From Sorghum bicolor (lineage: Eukaryota > Streptophyta > Magnoliopsida > Poales > Poaceae), in assembly GCF_000003195.3 (NCBI RefSeq), contig NW_018396409.1, positions 325,018 to 389,017 of the forward strand: a stretch of DNA of 64,000 nucleotides, in the 5' to 3' direction. Every line of letters begins with the position of its first letter. Within the stretch, counting starts at the first letter, position 1. Below, in pieces: positions 22,853 through 33,989 of the stretch. The notes under the pieces were generated by a model that saw nothing but the letters and a program-made list of their open reading frames with translations, made no database searches and was not told the origin of the DNA. A program made the position numbers and the translations under genes.

Positions 22853-23514
22853 GCCGATACAATGTCATAACGTCTCCCGCCTAAAAAGGTGCGCCCAACG
22901 GGCAAAAAGGCGAACCGCCACGGCCGCTTCCTTCCCTTGTAAGCCAAGGGGCGTACCCGCGAAAGCCTCGAGAGGTCGCAGGCTGGCCCACCGAAAGGGT
23001 TCGACAGCCGATCTCGAGCACCAGAGTCAGGGATCTCCAGCGAGCGGTCGAAGATCGAGGCCCGCCTCGAAGACTCGCTGGCGATGTCCAAGGTAGGGTC
23101 GAGACAGTCGAGAGGAATCCCCCCGACGGGAGGCATCGAGCCGCTGGACTCTATCGAATGAGACCGGTATCCCCGACCACGTCAACCCGGCTTTATGAGA
23201 ACGCCTCCGGGCTACAGCTGACCCCCTCGAAAAGGGCACAGGTTCTCACTTGGACTACCCGCTAGGAACTCAATCTGGGGTGGAAGACGCTCGCTCTATC
23301 GAGAGTACGTCGAAACCTCCTTGTAAGGCAAAGCCGATCAGAACCTTCCACCACTGGTGTCGACAGTGTTTCTGTGAATTTGGCAAAATAACCCTCGAAG
23401 GAGTTAAAAACTCCCTCGAGGGCTCGGGGGCTACCCCCGCGGGGTCGCTCGCGCGCCCCCACGGAAGTTCGACCGTAAAAGCAAAAGTCTCCACTCGAGC
23501 GCCAGCGCTCGACT
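22853..23514. other. Spacer upstream of the antisense gene, copy 2
   Basis: It corresponds to 33075-33745 of copy 3 in reverse orientation. It holds no convincing reading frame. The equivalent of copy 3's TATA box and leader is missing because the deletion begins at its exon-1 side. Confidence 0.6.
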
Positions 23515-23530
23515 GGAGACTCGGGGGCTA
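23515..23530 (+). other. Polypurine tract, copy 2
   Basis: GGAGACTCGGGGGCTA lies immediately before the 3' LTR (separated by one C). The same tract abuts the 3' LTR of copy 3 in reverse complement from 33058. It would prime plus-strand DNA synthesis. Confidence 0.75.
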
Positions 23531-23531
23531 C

Positions 23532-24576
23532 TGTCGAGGGTATCAACAAGGGGTATCCTCACCAATGCATAAAACAAGGTTATCCGTACGTAGGATGAGG
23601 CCCTCGATTCGACGCTCCATCCGTACGTATGCGCAGCCATCGACGGCCAAATCCTCGAAGACGAAAATAGCGTCGAGCGAATTAATCAGGCGTCGAGCTC
23701 TGGTTACCATCGAATACGGAGCAGGCTCACGCGAACCGGGAGGCGTCGAGCGCAAGGACGCCGCCCGCCGCCTGACGCGCGCACGCGAGCCGGGGCATTA
23801 AATGCGCCTGATGCTTCCCCACCTAACACACGGGTCACGGGAGGCGTGATAGGGAACAGGCATCCGTCCCATCGATCTTTTTGCAGCCTTCCCCACCAAA
23901 CAGCCCAGGGCGTGTCAGGACGTGGGAAACAGAGATGGCACGTCTAATCAAGACCCCCTCGAGGTAGCCAAGGTCAGCGCTCCGACATCAGGACGACGTA
24001 CGGCGTTCGACCCTCGACTTAACGTGGTTCCTTCCTGGGGACGGGTCGGACGTCGACTGGCCACGCCGCAACCACTCCGCCGGATTTGCCGCCAAACCGT
24101 ACGAGCGTGCGACCGTTGAACCAGTACAAGACGGCGCGCAGAGCAGAATGCAGGGGCACGCGTAATCATCACCAGGCTATTAAGACGGGACGGCTCGAGG
24201 CCATGCCGGTACGGAAGCCTCGAGTAGGTCAACGCTCCATACTGCTATCGACTCCTATTCTGACGCCTATACATCTACCCTGGGTCTTTCCTTGGAACTA
24301 TAAAAGGAGGGACTCAGGAATAGAACACACGGGACATCACCACGCAATACTACACACATACGCAGTAGAACACACATACCACACCACGTCTGTATTCACC
24401 CCTGTACAAGCACTTAGGTGCAAGATAATACAAATCTCTATCCCCCGCTGGACGTAGGGCCTTCTCTTGCCCGAACCAGGATAAGTCTCTGTGTCTTCTT
24501 GCATCACCATATGGAAAAGGGAGCACGCATACAAATTTACTCGTTGGTGTGACCCCCCGTGGGGAAAACGCCGACA
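23532..24576 (+). repeat. 3' LTR of Tat copy 2
   Basis: 1045 bp, TGTCGAGGG...CGCCGACA, about 22 substitutions from the 5' LTR and no indel by eye. It keeps TATAAAAGG at 24299-24307. Confidence 0.95.
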
Positions 24577-24581
24577 ATATG
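24577..24581. other. Target-site duplication, right copy (ATATG)
   Basis: Exact match to 10608-10612; the satellite monomer continues from here. Confidence 0.95.
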
Positions 24582-27500
24582 GTACGTTCGATACAATTTG
24601 TGCACCTATCTTGCATCAATAGCACTATCTCCAATCAAAGCAAATTGAGCTTCCACTTGAGCCCCTTTACCCACGAGTATCATCGAGTGCATCCAAAATG
24701 GTTTCTTGGCCTATGATGCCTTAGGCGCAAACTGTGTACCTATCTTGCACCAAAACTAACTCTGTCTCCAAACAGACCAAAGCGAGATTCTATATGACAC
24801 ATGTCATCTAGGAGTTCTATTGGGGAGTGTCCAAATGGATTTCTTAGCATATGGTATGTTCCATGCAAACCGTGCACCTATCTTGCATCAAGATTAGCAC
24901 TATCTCCAAACATATCAAGCGGACCTTCCACTTGAGCCACTTCACATAGGATTATCATCGGGTGCTTCCATAATGGTTTCTGAGCCAATGGTGCATTATG
25001 CGCAAACCATGCACCAATCTTGCACCTAAATTAACACTGTCTCCAAACAGATTGAAGCGAGATTCCATATGACACATGATCTAGGAGTTCTATCGGGTGC
25101 GTCCAAATTGATTTCTGAGAATATGGTACGTTCCATGCAAACTGTACACCTATCTTTCATCAAGATTAGCACTTTCTCCAAATAGACCGAGCTTTCACTT
25201 GAGCCTCTTCACCTAGGAGTACCATCGGGAACTTCCACAACGATTTCTGAGCCTATGGTGCACTAGGCAAAAACCATGCAATTATTTTGCACCGAAACTA
25301 ATACTATCACCAACTAGACTGAAGCAAGATTCCATATCATACACTTCCTCTAGTATTTCCATCGGGTGCATCTACAGTTCCATCGGGTTTGTCCAAATTG
25401 ATTTATGAGCATATGGTATGTTCCATGCAAACCGTGCACCTATCTTGCATCAAGATAAGAACTATCTCCAAAAAGACAGAACAAAGATTCCACTTGAGCC
25501 TCTTCACCAAGGAGTACCATCGTGTGCGTCCAAAATAGTTTCTTAGCCTATGGTGCATTAAGCACAAACCGTATAACTATCATGCACCGAAACTAACACT
25601 ATCTCCAAAGAGACCGAAGTGAGATTCTATATGACACACGTGATCTAGGAGTTCTATTGGGTGCTTCCAATTATATTTCGAAGCATATGGTACGTTCCAT
25701 GCAATTCGTGCACTTATCTTGCATCAAGATTAGCACTATCTCCAAACAAAAGCAAACTGAGCTTCCACTTGAGCCCCTTTACCTAGGAGTATCATCGGGT
25801 GCATCCAAAATGGTTTCTTAGCCTATGATGCTTTAGGCGCAAACTGTGTACCTATCTTGCACCAAAACTAACTCTGTCTCCAAACAGACCGAAGCGAGAT
25901 TCCATATGACGCACATGATATAGGAGTTCTATCAGGTGCGAACAAATTGTTTTCCGAGAATATGGTATATTCCATGCAAACCGTACACCTATCTTGCATC
26001 AAGAATTGCACTGTCTTCAAACAGACCGAACTGAGCTTTCACTTGAGCCTCTTCACCTAGGAGTACCATCGGGAACTTCCACAATGGTTTCAGAGCCTAT
26101 GGTGCACTAGGCACAAACCATGCACCGGTCTTGCACCGAAACTAATACTATCTCCAACTGGACTGAAGTGAGATTCCAAATGATACACTTCATCTAGCAG
26201 TTCCATCGGGTGCATCTATAGTTCCATCGGGTGTGTCCAAATTGATTTCAGAGCATATAGTATGTTCCATGCAAACTGTGCACCTATTTTGCATCAAGAT
26301 TAGAACTATCTCCAAACAGACAGAACCAAGATTCCACATGAGCCTCTTCACCAAGGAGTACCATCGCGTGCGTCCAAAACAGTTTCTTAGCCTATGGTGC
26401 ATTAGGCTCAAACCGTGTGCCTATGTTGCACCGAAACTAACACTATCTTCAAAGAGATCGAAATGAGATTCTATACAAACACTATTTCTAAGCATATAGT
26501 ATGTTCCATGCAATTCGTGCACCTATCTTACATCAAGATTAGCACTATCTCCAAACAAAAGCAAACTGAGCTTCCTCTTGAGCCCCTTTACCTAGGAGTA
26601 TCATCGGTTGCATCCAAAATGGTTTATTAGCCTATGATGCATTAGGCGTAAACTGTGTACCTATCTTGCACCAAAACTAACTCTGTCTACAAACAGACCG
26701 AAGCGAGATTCCATATGACACATGTCATCTAGGAGTTCTATTGGGGTGCGTCCAAATGGATTTCTTAGCATATGGCATGTTCCATGCAAACCGTGCACCG
26801 ATTTTGCATCAAGATTAGCACTATCTCCAAACAAATCGAACCGACCTTCCACTTGAGCCTCTTCACCTAGGATTATCATTGCGTGCTTCCATAATGGTTT
26901 TTAAGCCTATGGTGCATTATGCACAAACCATCCACCAATCTTGCACCTAAACTAACACTGTCTCCAAACATATTGAAGCAAGATTCCAAATGACACACAT
27001 GATCTAGGAGTTCTATCGGGTGCGTCCAAATTGATTTCCGAGAATATGGCACGTTCCATGCAAACCGTACACCTATCTTGCATCAAGATTCGCACTATCT
27101 CCAAATAGACCAAACCGAGCTTTAACTTGAGCCTCTTCACCTAGGATTACCATCGGGAACTTCCACAACGATTTCTGAGCCTATGGTGCACTGGGCACAA
27201 ACCATGCAACTATTTTGCACCGAAACAAATCTTTCTCCAAGTGAACCGAAGCGAGATTCCATATGATACACTTCCTATAGTATTTCCATCGGGTGCATCT
27301 ACAGTTCCATCGGGTTTGTCCAAATTGATTTCTGAGCATATGGTATGTTCCATGCAAACCGTGCACCTATCTTGCATCAAGATTAGAACTATCTCCAAAC
27401 AGACAGAACTGTGTGCGTCCAAAATAGTTTCTTAGCCTATGGTGCATTAAGCACAAATCGTGTACCTATCTTGCACCGAAACTAAAACTATCTCCAAAGA

Positions 27501-30500
27501 AACCAAAGTGTGATTCTATATGACACACGTCATCTAGGAGTTCTATTGGGTGCTTCCAAATATATTTCGAAGCATATGGTATGTTCCATGTAAACCGTGC
27601 ACCTATCTTGCATCATTATTAGAAATATCTCCAAACAGACAGAACCAAGATTCCACTTGAGCCCCTTTACCTAGGAGTATCATCGGGTGCATCCAAAATG
27701 GTTTCTTAGCCTATGATGCATTAGGCGCAAACTGTGTACCTATCTTGCACCAAAACTAACTCTGTCTCCATATAGACCGAAGCGAGATTCCATATGACAC
27801 ATGTCATCTAGGAGTTCTATTGGGGTGCGTCCAAATGGATTTCTTAGCATATGGTATGTTCCATGCAAACCGTGCACCTATCTTGCATCAAGATTAGCAC
27901 TATCTCCAAACAGATCGAACCGACATTCCACTTGAGCCTCTTCACCTACGATTATCGTCGGGTGCTTCCATAATAGTTTCTGAGCCTATGGTGCATTATG
28001 CGCAAATCATGCACCAATCTTGCACCTAAACTAACCCTGTCTCCAAACAGATTGAAGCAAGATTCCATATGACACACATGATCTAGGAGTTCAATCGAGT
28101 GCGTCCAAATTAATTTTTGAGAATATGGTATATTCCATGCAAACCGTACACCTATCTTGCATCAAGAATAGCACTATCTCCAAACAGACTGAACTAAGCT
28201 GTCACTTGAGCCTCTTCACCTAGGTGTACCATTGGGAACTTCCACAACGGTTTCAGAGCCTATGGTGCACTGGGCACAAACCATGCACCGGTCTTGCACC
28301 GAAACTAATACTATCTCCAACTGGACTGAAGCGAGATTCCATATGATACACTTCATCTAGCAGTTCCATCGGGTGCATCTATAGTTCCATCGGATGTGTC
28401 CAAATTGATTTCAGAGCAAATAGTATGTTCCATGCAAACTGTGCACCTATCTTGCATCAAGATTAGAACTATCTCCAAACAGACAGAACCAAGATTCCAC
28501 ATGAGCCTCTTCACCAAGGAGTACCATCGCGCGCATCTAAAACAGTTTCTTAGCCTATGGTGCATTAGGCTCAAACCATGTGCCTATCTTGCACCGAAAC
28601 TAACACTATCTCTAAAGAGACCAAAGTGAGATTCTATACTAACACTATTTCTAAGCATATGGTACGTTCGATGCAATTCGTGCACCTATCTTGCATCAAG
28701 ATTAGCACTATCTCCAAACAAAGCAAACTGAGCTTCCACTTGAGCCCCTTTACCTAGGAGTATCATTGGGTGCATCCAAAATGGTTTCTTAGCCTATGAT
28801 GCATTAGGCGCAAACCATGCACCAATCTTGCACCTAAACTAACACTGTCTGCAAACAGATTGAAGCGAGATTCCATATGACACACATGATCTAGGAGTTC
28901 TATCGAGTGCGTCCAAATTTATTTCCGAGAATATGGTACGTTCCATGCAAACCGTACACCTATCTTGCATCACGATGACCACTATCTCCAAACAGACCGA
29001 ACTGGGCTTTCACATGAGCCTCTTCACCTAGGAGTACCATCGAGAACTTCCACAATGATTTCTGAGCCTATGGTGCACTGGGCACAAACCATGCAACTAT
29101 CTTGCACCGAAACTAATACTATCTCCAACTGGACTGAAGCGAGATTCAATATGATACACTTCATCTAGTAGTTCCATTGGGTGCATCTACAGTTCCATCG
29201 GGTGTGTCCAAATTGATTTCTGAATATATGGTATGTTCCATGTAAACTATGCACCTATCTTGCATCAAGATTAGAACTATCTCCAAACAGACAGAACCAA
29301 GATTCCACATGAGCCTCTTCAACAATTAGTACCATCACGTGCGTCCAAAATAGTTTCTTAGGCTATGGTGCATTAGGCTCATGCAAACCGTACACCTATC
29401 TTTCATCAAGATTAGCACTATCTCCAAACAGACCGAAATGAGATTCGATATGACACACGTCATCTTTCTATTGGGTGCTTCCAAATATATTTCTAAGCAT
29501 ATAGTACGTTCCATGCATTTCGTGCACCTATCTTACATCAAGATTAGCACTATCTCCAAACAAAGCAAACTGAGCTTCCATTTGAGCCCCTTTACCCAAG
29601 AGTATCATCGGGTGCGTCCAAAATGGTTTCTTAGCCTATGATGCATTAGGCGTAAACTGTGTACCTATCTTGCACCAAAACTAACTCTGTCTCCAAACAG
29701 GCCGAAGCGAGATTCCATATGACACATGTCATCTAGGAGTTCCATCATGTGCGTCCAGATTGATTTCCAAGCATTTGGTATGTTCCATGCAATTCATGCA
29801 CCTATCTTGCATTAAGATTAGCACTATCTCCAAATAAAAGCAAACTGAGCTTCCGCTTGAGCCCCTTTACCTAGGAGTATCATCGGGTGCATCCAAAATG
29901 GTTTCTTAGCCTATGATGCAATCGGCACAAACCATACACCAATCTTGCACCTAAACTAACACTGTCTCCAAACAGATTGAAGCGAGATTCCATATGACAC
30001 ACATGATCTAGGAGTTCTATCGGGTGCGTCAAAATTGATTTCCGAGAATATGGTACGTTTCATGCAAACCGTACACCTATCTTGCATCAAGATTAGCACT
30101 ATCTCCAAACAGAGCGATCTGAGCTTTCACTTGAGCCTCTTCACCTAGGAGTGCCATCGGGAACTTCCACAACGGTATCAGAGCCTATGGTGCACTAGGC
30201 ACAAACCATGCACCGGTCTTGCACCGAAAGTAATACTATCTCCAACTGGACTGAAGCGAGATTCCATATGATACACTTCATCTAGCAGTTCTATCGGGTG
30301 TGTCCAAATTGATTTCAGAGCATATAGTATGTTCCATGCAAACTTTGCACCTATCTTGCTTCAAGATTAGAACTATCTCCAAACAGACAGAACCAAGATT
30401 CCACATGAGCCTCTGCACCAATGAGTACCATCGCGTGCGTCCAAAAGATTTTGTTAGCCTATGGTGCATTAGGCTCAAACCGTGTACCTATCTTGCACCG

Positions 30501-30569
30501 AAACTAACACTATCTCCAAAGAGACCGAAGTGAGATTCTATACTAACACTATTTCTAAGCATATGGTAC
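24577..30569 (+). repeat. Centromeric satellite block 2
   Basis: It has the same orientation and monomer types as block 1. The first bases complete the A monomer cut by copy 2. The order then follows A-H, with several hybrid junctions: a C/E hybrid near 25880, and B/D hybrids starting near 28706 and 29830. A shortened A monomer (102 bp instead of 137, GATTCTATAC.AACACTATTTC) occurs at 26441, 28604 and 30508. An H monomer near 27400 has an internal deletion. The block ends at a junction with the truncated LTR element. Confidence 0.95.
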
Positions 30570-30722
30570 TTTTAAAATAAGCAACAAGGTAGAGACAAAT
30601 AGCAAGGATAGGGATATAGTATGGATGAAAATACCAAGGTTTATAGAGTAAGGATTTTATGACAATTCCAAAACCTTAATACGACCAATTTCTAACTAGT
30701 CTTGCGTCCTACAGTCAGTATT
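30570..30722 (-). other. Remnant of internal leader of the truncated LTR element
   Basis: About 150 bp between the primer site and the satellite junction. It is A/T-rich with no reading frame. The break at 30569/30570 lies in a shortened A-type monomer just after CATATGGTAC. Confidence 0.6.
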
Positions 30723-30734
30723 GCTCTGATACCA
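30723..30734 (-). other. Primer binding site for initiator tRNA-Met
   Basis: The minus strand reads TGGTATCAGAGC, the standard plant initiator-Met primer site, three bases after the LTR end. Confidence 0.88.
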
Positions 30735-30737
30735 CTT

Positions 30738-32008
30738 TGTAATACCCGATTTTAAGGACAAAACCAGATATGCACCATATGTGAGTTTTAGAAAACAAAT
30801 CTCACATATAGCTACAAATAAGGCCATAAGGGGTAATATCAAAAGACAATGCAAAAATATATAACGTACTTAGTATAAAAGATATAACCTTTGATAGCAA
30901 ACAGCAGATAGACAACATCAAATAGACAACATCAAACTTCGGGTATTAACTTCTCTCCACAGGATCCAACTGACTGGTTGATCACAAGCCCAAAACTTCT
31001 CCTAAGGTGTGGGGGAAATTGCAAGAGTGAGCACATATCGTACTCAACAAGTATAACCAGGAGTTCATGAGGCTCAATAAGCTGACACTGGTTTGACTGC
31101 ATTTAGCTTTTAATAGTGGAAAACATGTTTAAGCATTGGATAGCAAATATCAAGGTAGCTTAATTAATCCCATAACCACATGATCAATTGTATACAGGAA
31201 TTATGAATAACACATATAAACAATATAATAAACCATCATTTATCATCATTAATCAAGTTCATCAGTGTCCATCTATTCCGTCAGTTTTCCGGGCCGCCCG
31301 TATCCGTGGGCACGGCTAGTATACCAGATTTAACACTCTGCAGAGGTTGTACATCTTTACCCATGAGTCATGATTTACCCTTTCGCCCGAGGCCCGTCGA
31401 CCTCTTAGCTCACTTCCAAGGAAAGCCGGCAGGGTTCACTATGAAGTCTTCAAAGGTTCGTCTAACAAGTTAGGGCCGCAAGGTTTCCTTTGCGCGCAGA
31501 TATAGATACCCCCCTTCCAAATGGCACAATGACGCACAGCCTATACACATAAGGACAGGGGCTCGCACTATACCCAAAACGGTTCAGCCCCTCCGCCCTT
31601 TCGGGTAACCTCTAACAAGCTAGAAAAGCTTACTCATACTTGACTAAAGCCAGAGCCATATAGCCCTCATGGTTGTACGAGTTGTCCCAGCTTTTGCCAA
31701 AGGATAAGTCCTTATGGAGGGTCAAGATCAATCCAGCAAAAGCCAGAGTTCTTTCCACCGTTTATGTTCAAGTTGCTAGAAAGCTTATTTTATTGTTTAT
31801 TGTATATCCAAACATTCATGTTACAAGATCATGGATTATAATCAAGCACTAGCAAGAACTACCCAAATGCATATCCAAATAGGTAACAAGGAATTCAGGA
31901 TAACAATCATCTATGATTTTGCTAAGGTCATCAAGGTGGACACATGCATATGATAAGTATTGTATTAATTGTGTACAGGTAACAAGGATAATCCCCAGTT
32001 ATACTTGT
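30738..32008 (-). repeat. LTR of the truncated element, inner part
   Basis: 1271 bp ending (minus strand) in ...GGGTATTACA. It contains a GC-richer stretch around 31280-31630 within otherwise AT-rich DNA. It is interrupted at 32008 by Tat copy 3. The last five bases, CTTGT, are one side of the Tat target duplication. Confidence 0.8.
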
Positions 32009-33057
32009 TGTCGGTGTTTTCCCCACGGGGGGTCACACCAACGAGTAAATTTGTATGCGTGCTCCCTTTCCCAGATGGTGATGCAAAAAGACACAAGAAT
32101 TTATCCTGGTTCGGGCAAGAGAAGGCCCTACGTCCAGCGGGGGGGGAGAGTTTGTATTATTTTGCACCTAAGTGCTTGTACAGGGGTGAATACAAGCGTA
32201 GTGTGAGCGGGATGATGTATGAGAGTTCTAGCGTGTGCGGGTGAAGTGTTGCGTGATGATCTATCTATTTCCGGGCCCTTCCTTTTATAGCACCAAGGAG
32301 AGACCCAGGGTACATGTATGGGTGTCAGAGTAGGGGTCGATAGGAGCATGGCACGCTGACCTACTCGAGGCCCCCGTACCGGCGTGGTCTCGAGCCGTCC
32401 CGTCTTAGTAGCCTGGTGATGATTACGCGTGCCCCTGCAGCCTGCTCTGCGCGCCGTCTTGGGCTGGTTCACCGGTCGCACGCCTGTACGATACGGCGGC
32501 AGATCCGGCGGAGTGGTTGCGGTGTTGTCAGTCGACGCCCAACTCGTCCCTAGGAAGGAACCAGGTCTGGTCGAGGGTCAGACCCCGTGCAAAGCCCTGA
32601 TGTCCAGAGCGCTGACCTTGGTTGTCTCAAGGGGGTCCTGATTAGACGTTCCATCCCTATTTCCCTCGCCCTAACACGCCCTGGGTCGTTTGGTGGGGAA
32701 GGCTGCAAAAAGAACGACGGGACGGGTGCCTGTTCCCTATCACGCTTCCCGTGACCAGTGTGTTAGGTAGGGAAGTGTCAAGCGCATTAAATGCCCTGGC
32801 TCTCGTGCGCGCGTCAGACGGCGGGCGGCGTCCTTGTGCTCGACGCCTCCCGGTTCTCGCGAACCCGTTTCCGTATTCGACGGTAGCTAGCGCTCGACCC
32901 CTGACTGATTCGCTCGACGCTGTTCCGTCTTCGAGGCTGCGGTCGTCGACGACCGCACACATATATGACCAGAGCGTTGAGTTGAGGGCCTCGACCTTTG
33001 TACGGGTAATCTCGTTATGTGCATCGGTGAGGGTACCCCTTATTGATACCCTCGACA
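32009..33057 (-). repeat. 3' LTR of Tat copy 3 (1049 bp)
   Basis: On the minus strand it runs TGTCGAGGG...CCGACA, is homologous to the other Tat LTRs, and has TATAAAAGG at 32289-32281. The adjoining 33058-33073 is the reverse complement of the polypurine tract. Confidence 0.93.
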
Positions 33058-33073
33058 GTAGCCCCCGAGTCTC

Positions 33074-33989
33074 TATTCGAGTGCTAGCGCTCGAGTAGAG
33101 GCTTTGTGTTGCGATCAAATTTCCGTGGGGGCGCGCGAGCGACCCCGCGGGGGTAGCCCCCGAGCCCTTGGAGGAGTTTTTGACTCCTTCGAGGGTTATT
33201 TTACCTAATTCGCAGAAACGCTATCGACAGCCGTGGTGGAAGGTTCTGATTGGCTCGTTTTGCGCGGAGGTTTCGACGTACTCTCGATAGAGCGAGCGTC
33301 TTCCACCCCAGGTTGAGTTCCTAGTGGGTAGTCTAAGTGAGAACCTGTGCCCCTTTCGAGGGGGTCAGCTGTAGCCCGGAGGCGTCCTCATAAAGCAGGG
33401 TCGACGTGGTCGGGGATACTGGTCTCATTCGATAGAGTCCAGCGGCTCGACGCCTCCCATCGGGGGGATTCCTCTCGACTGTCTCGACCCCACCTTGGAC
33501 ATCGCCGGCGAGTCTTCGAGGCGGGCCTTGATTTTCGACCGCTCGCTGGGGATCCCTGACTCTGGTGCTCGAGATCGGTTGTCAAACCCTTTCGGTGGGC
33601 CAGCCATCGACCTCTCGAGACTCTCGTGGGCTCATCCCTTGGCTTACGAGGGAAGGAAAAGACCGTGGGCGGTTCGCCTTCTTGCCCGTTGGGTGCGCCT
33701 TTTTAGGTGGGAGACGTTACGACACTGTGTTGGCGCGGAATTCGGGGCGCTCCACCTGTGAGGAGGGAAAGGACCGTTAGACGGCGCATTTACGGAGGGG
33801 AGTTACCTCTTTTATCGGATCTGCCCGTTGGTGGACAGCTGCCTATAAATGTGTCCTGGTATCGCTGTTCTCCCTTCTGCCTCCCATCTTCATTCTCGCC
33901 TCAGCCCTCTCGCTGCCTTAGTTCCCTTGCCATCCTGCGTGCGCGTGCCCCCCTCGAGTAGTAGCGGATCCGCCATCCTTCCGGCTAGG
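33074..33989 (+). promoter_or_regulatory. Upstream region and putative promoter of the antisense gene
   Basis: A TATAAA at 33844-33849 lies 140 bp before the ATG at 33990, and the intervening leader is pyrimidine-rich. No other gene was seen here. The stretch from about 33745 on is the part deleted from copy 2. The promoter assignment is inference from the motif, the spacing and the intact exon structure downstream. Confidence 0.55.

Larger units (their letters stand above)
10613..24576 (+). mobile_element. Complete Tat-lineage Ty3/gypsy LTR retrotransposon, copy 2 (13,964 bp)
   Basis: Two 1045-bp LTRs (10613-11657 and 23532-24576) with TG...CA ends, a primer site, a polypurine tract and a 5-bp duplication define the element. 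Internal order: gag-protease (+), RT-RNaseH-aRNaseH-integrase (+), then an intron-bearing antisense gene (-) that converges tail-to-tail with pol. By eye the LTRs differ at about 22 of 1045 positions with no length change, roughly 2%, or about 0.8 million years if 1.3e-8 per site per year applies. Lesions are few: a 1-bp deletion near 14500, a changed TATA box in the 5' LTR, and loss of the antisense gene's start. It sits inside centromeric satellite. Confidence 0.96.
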
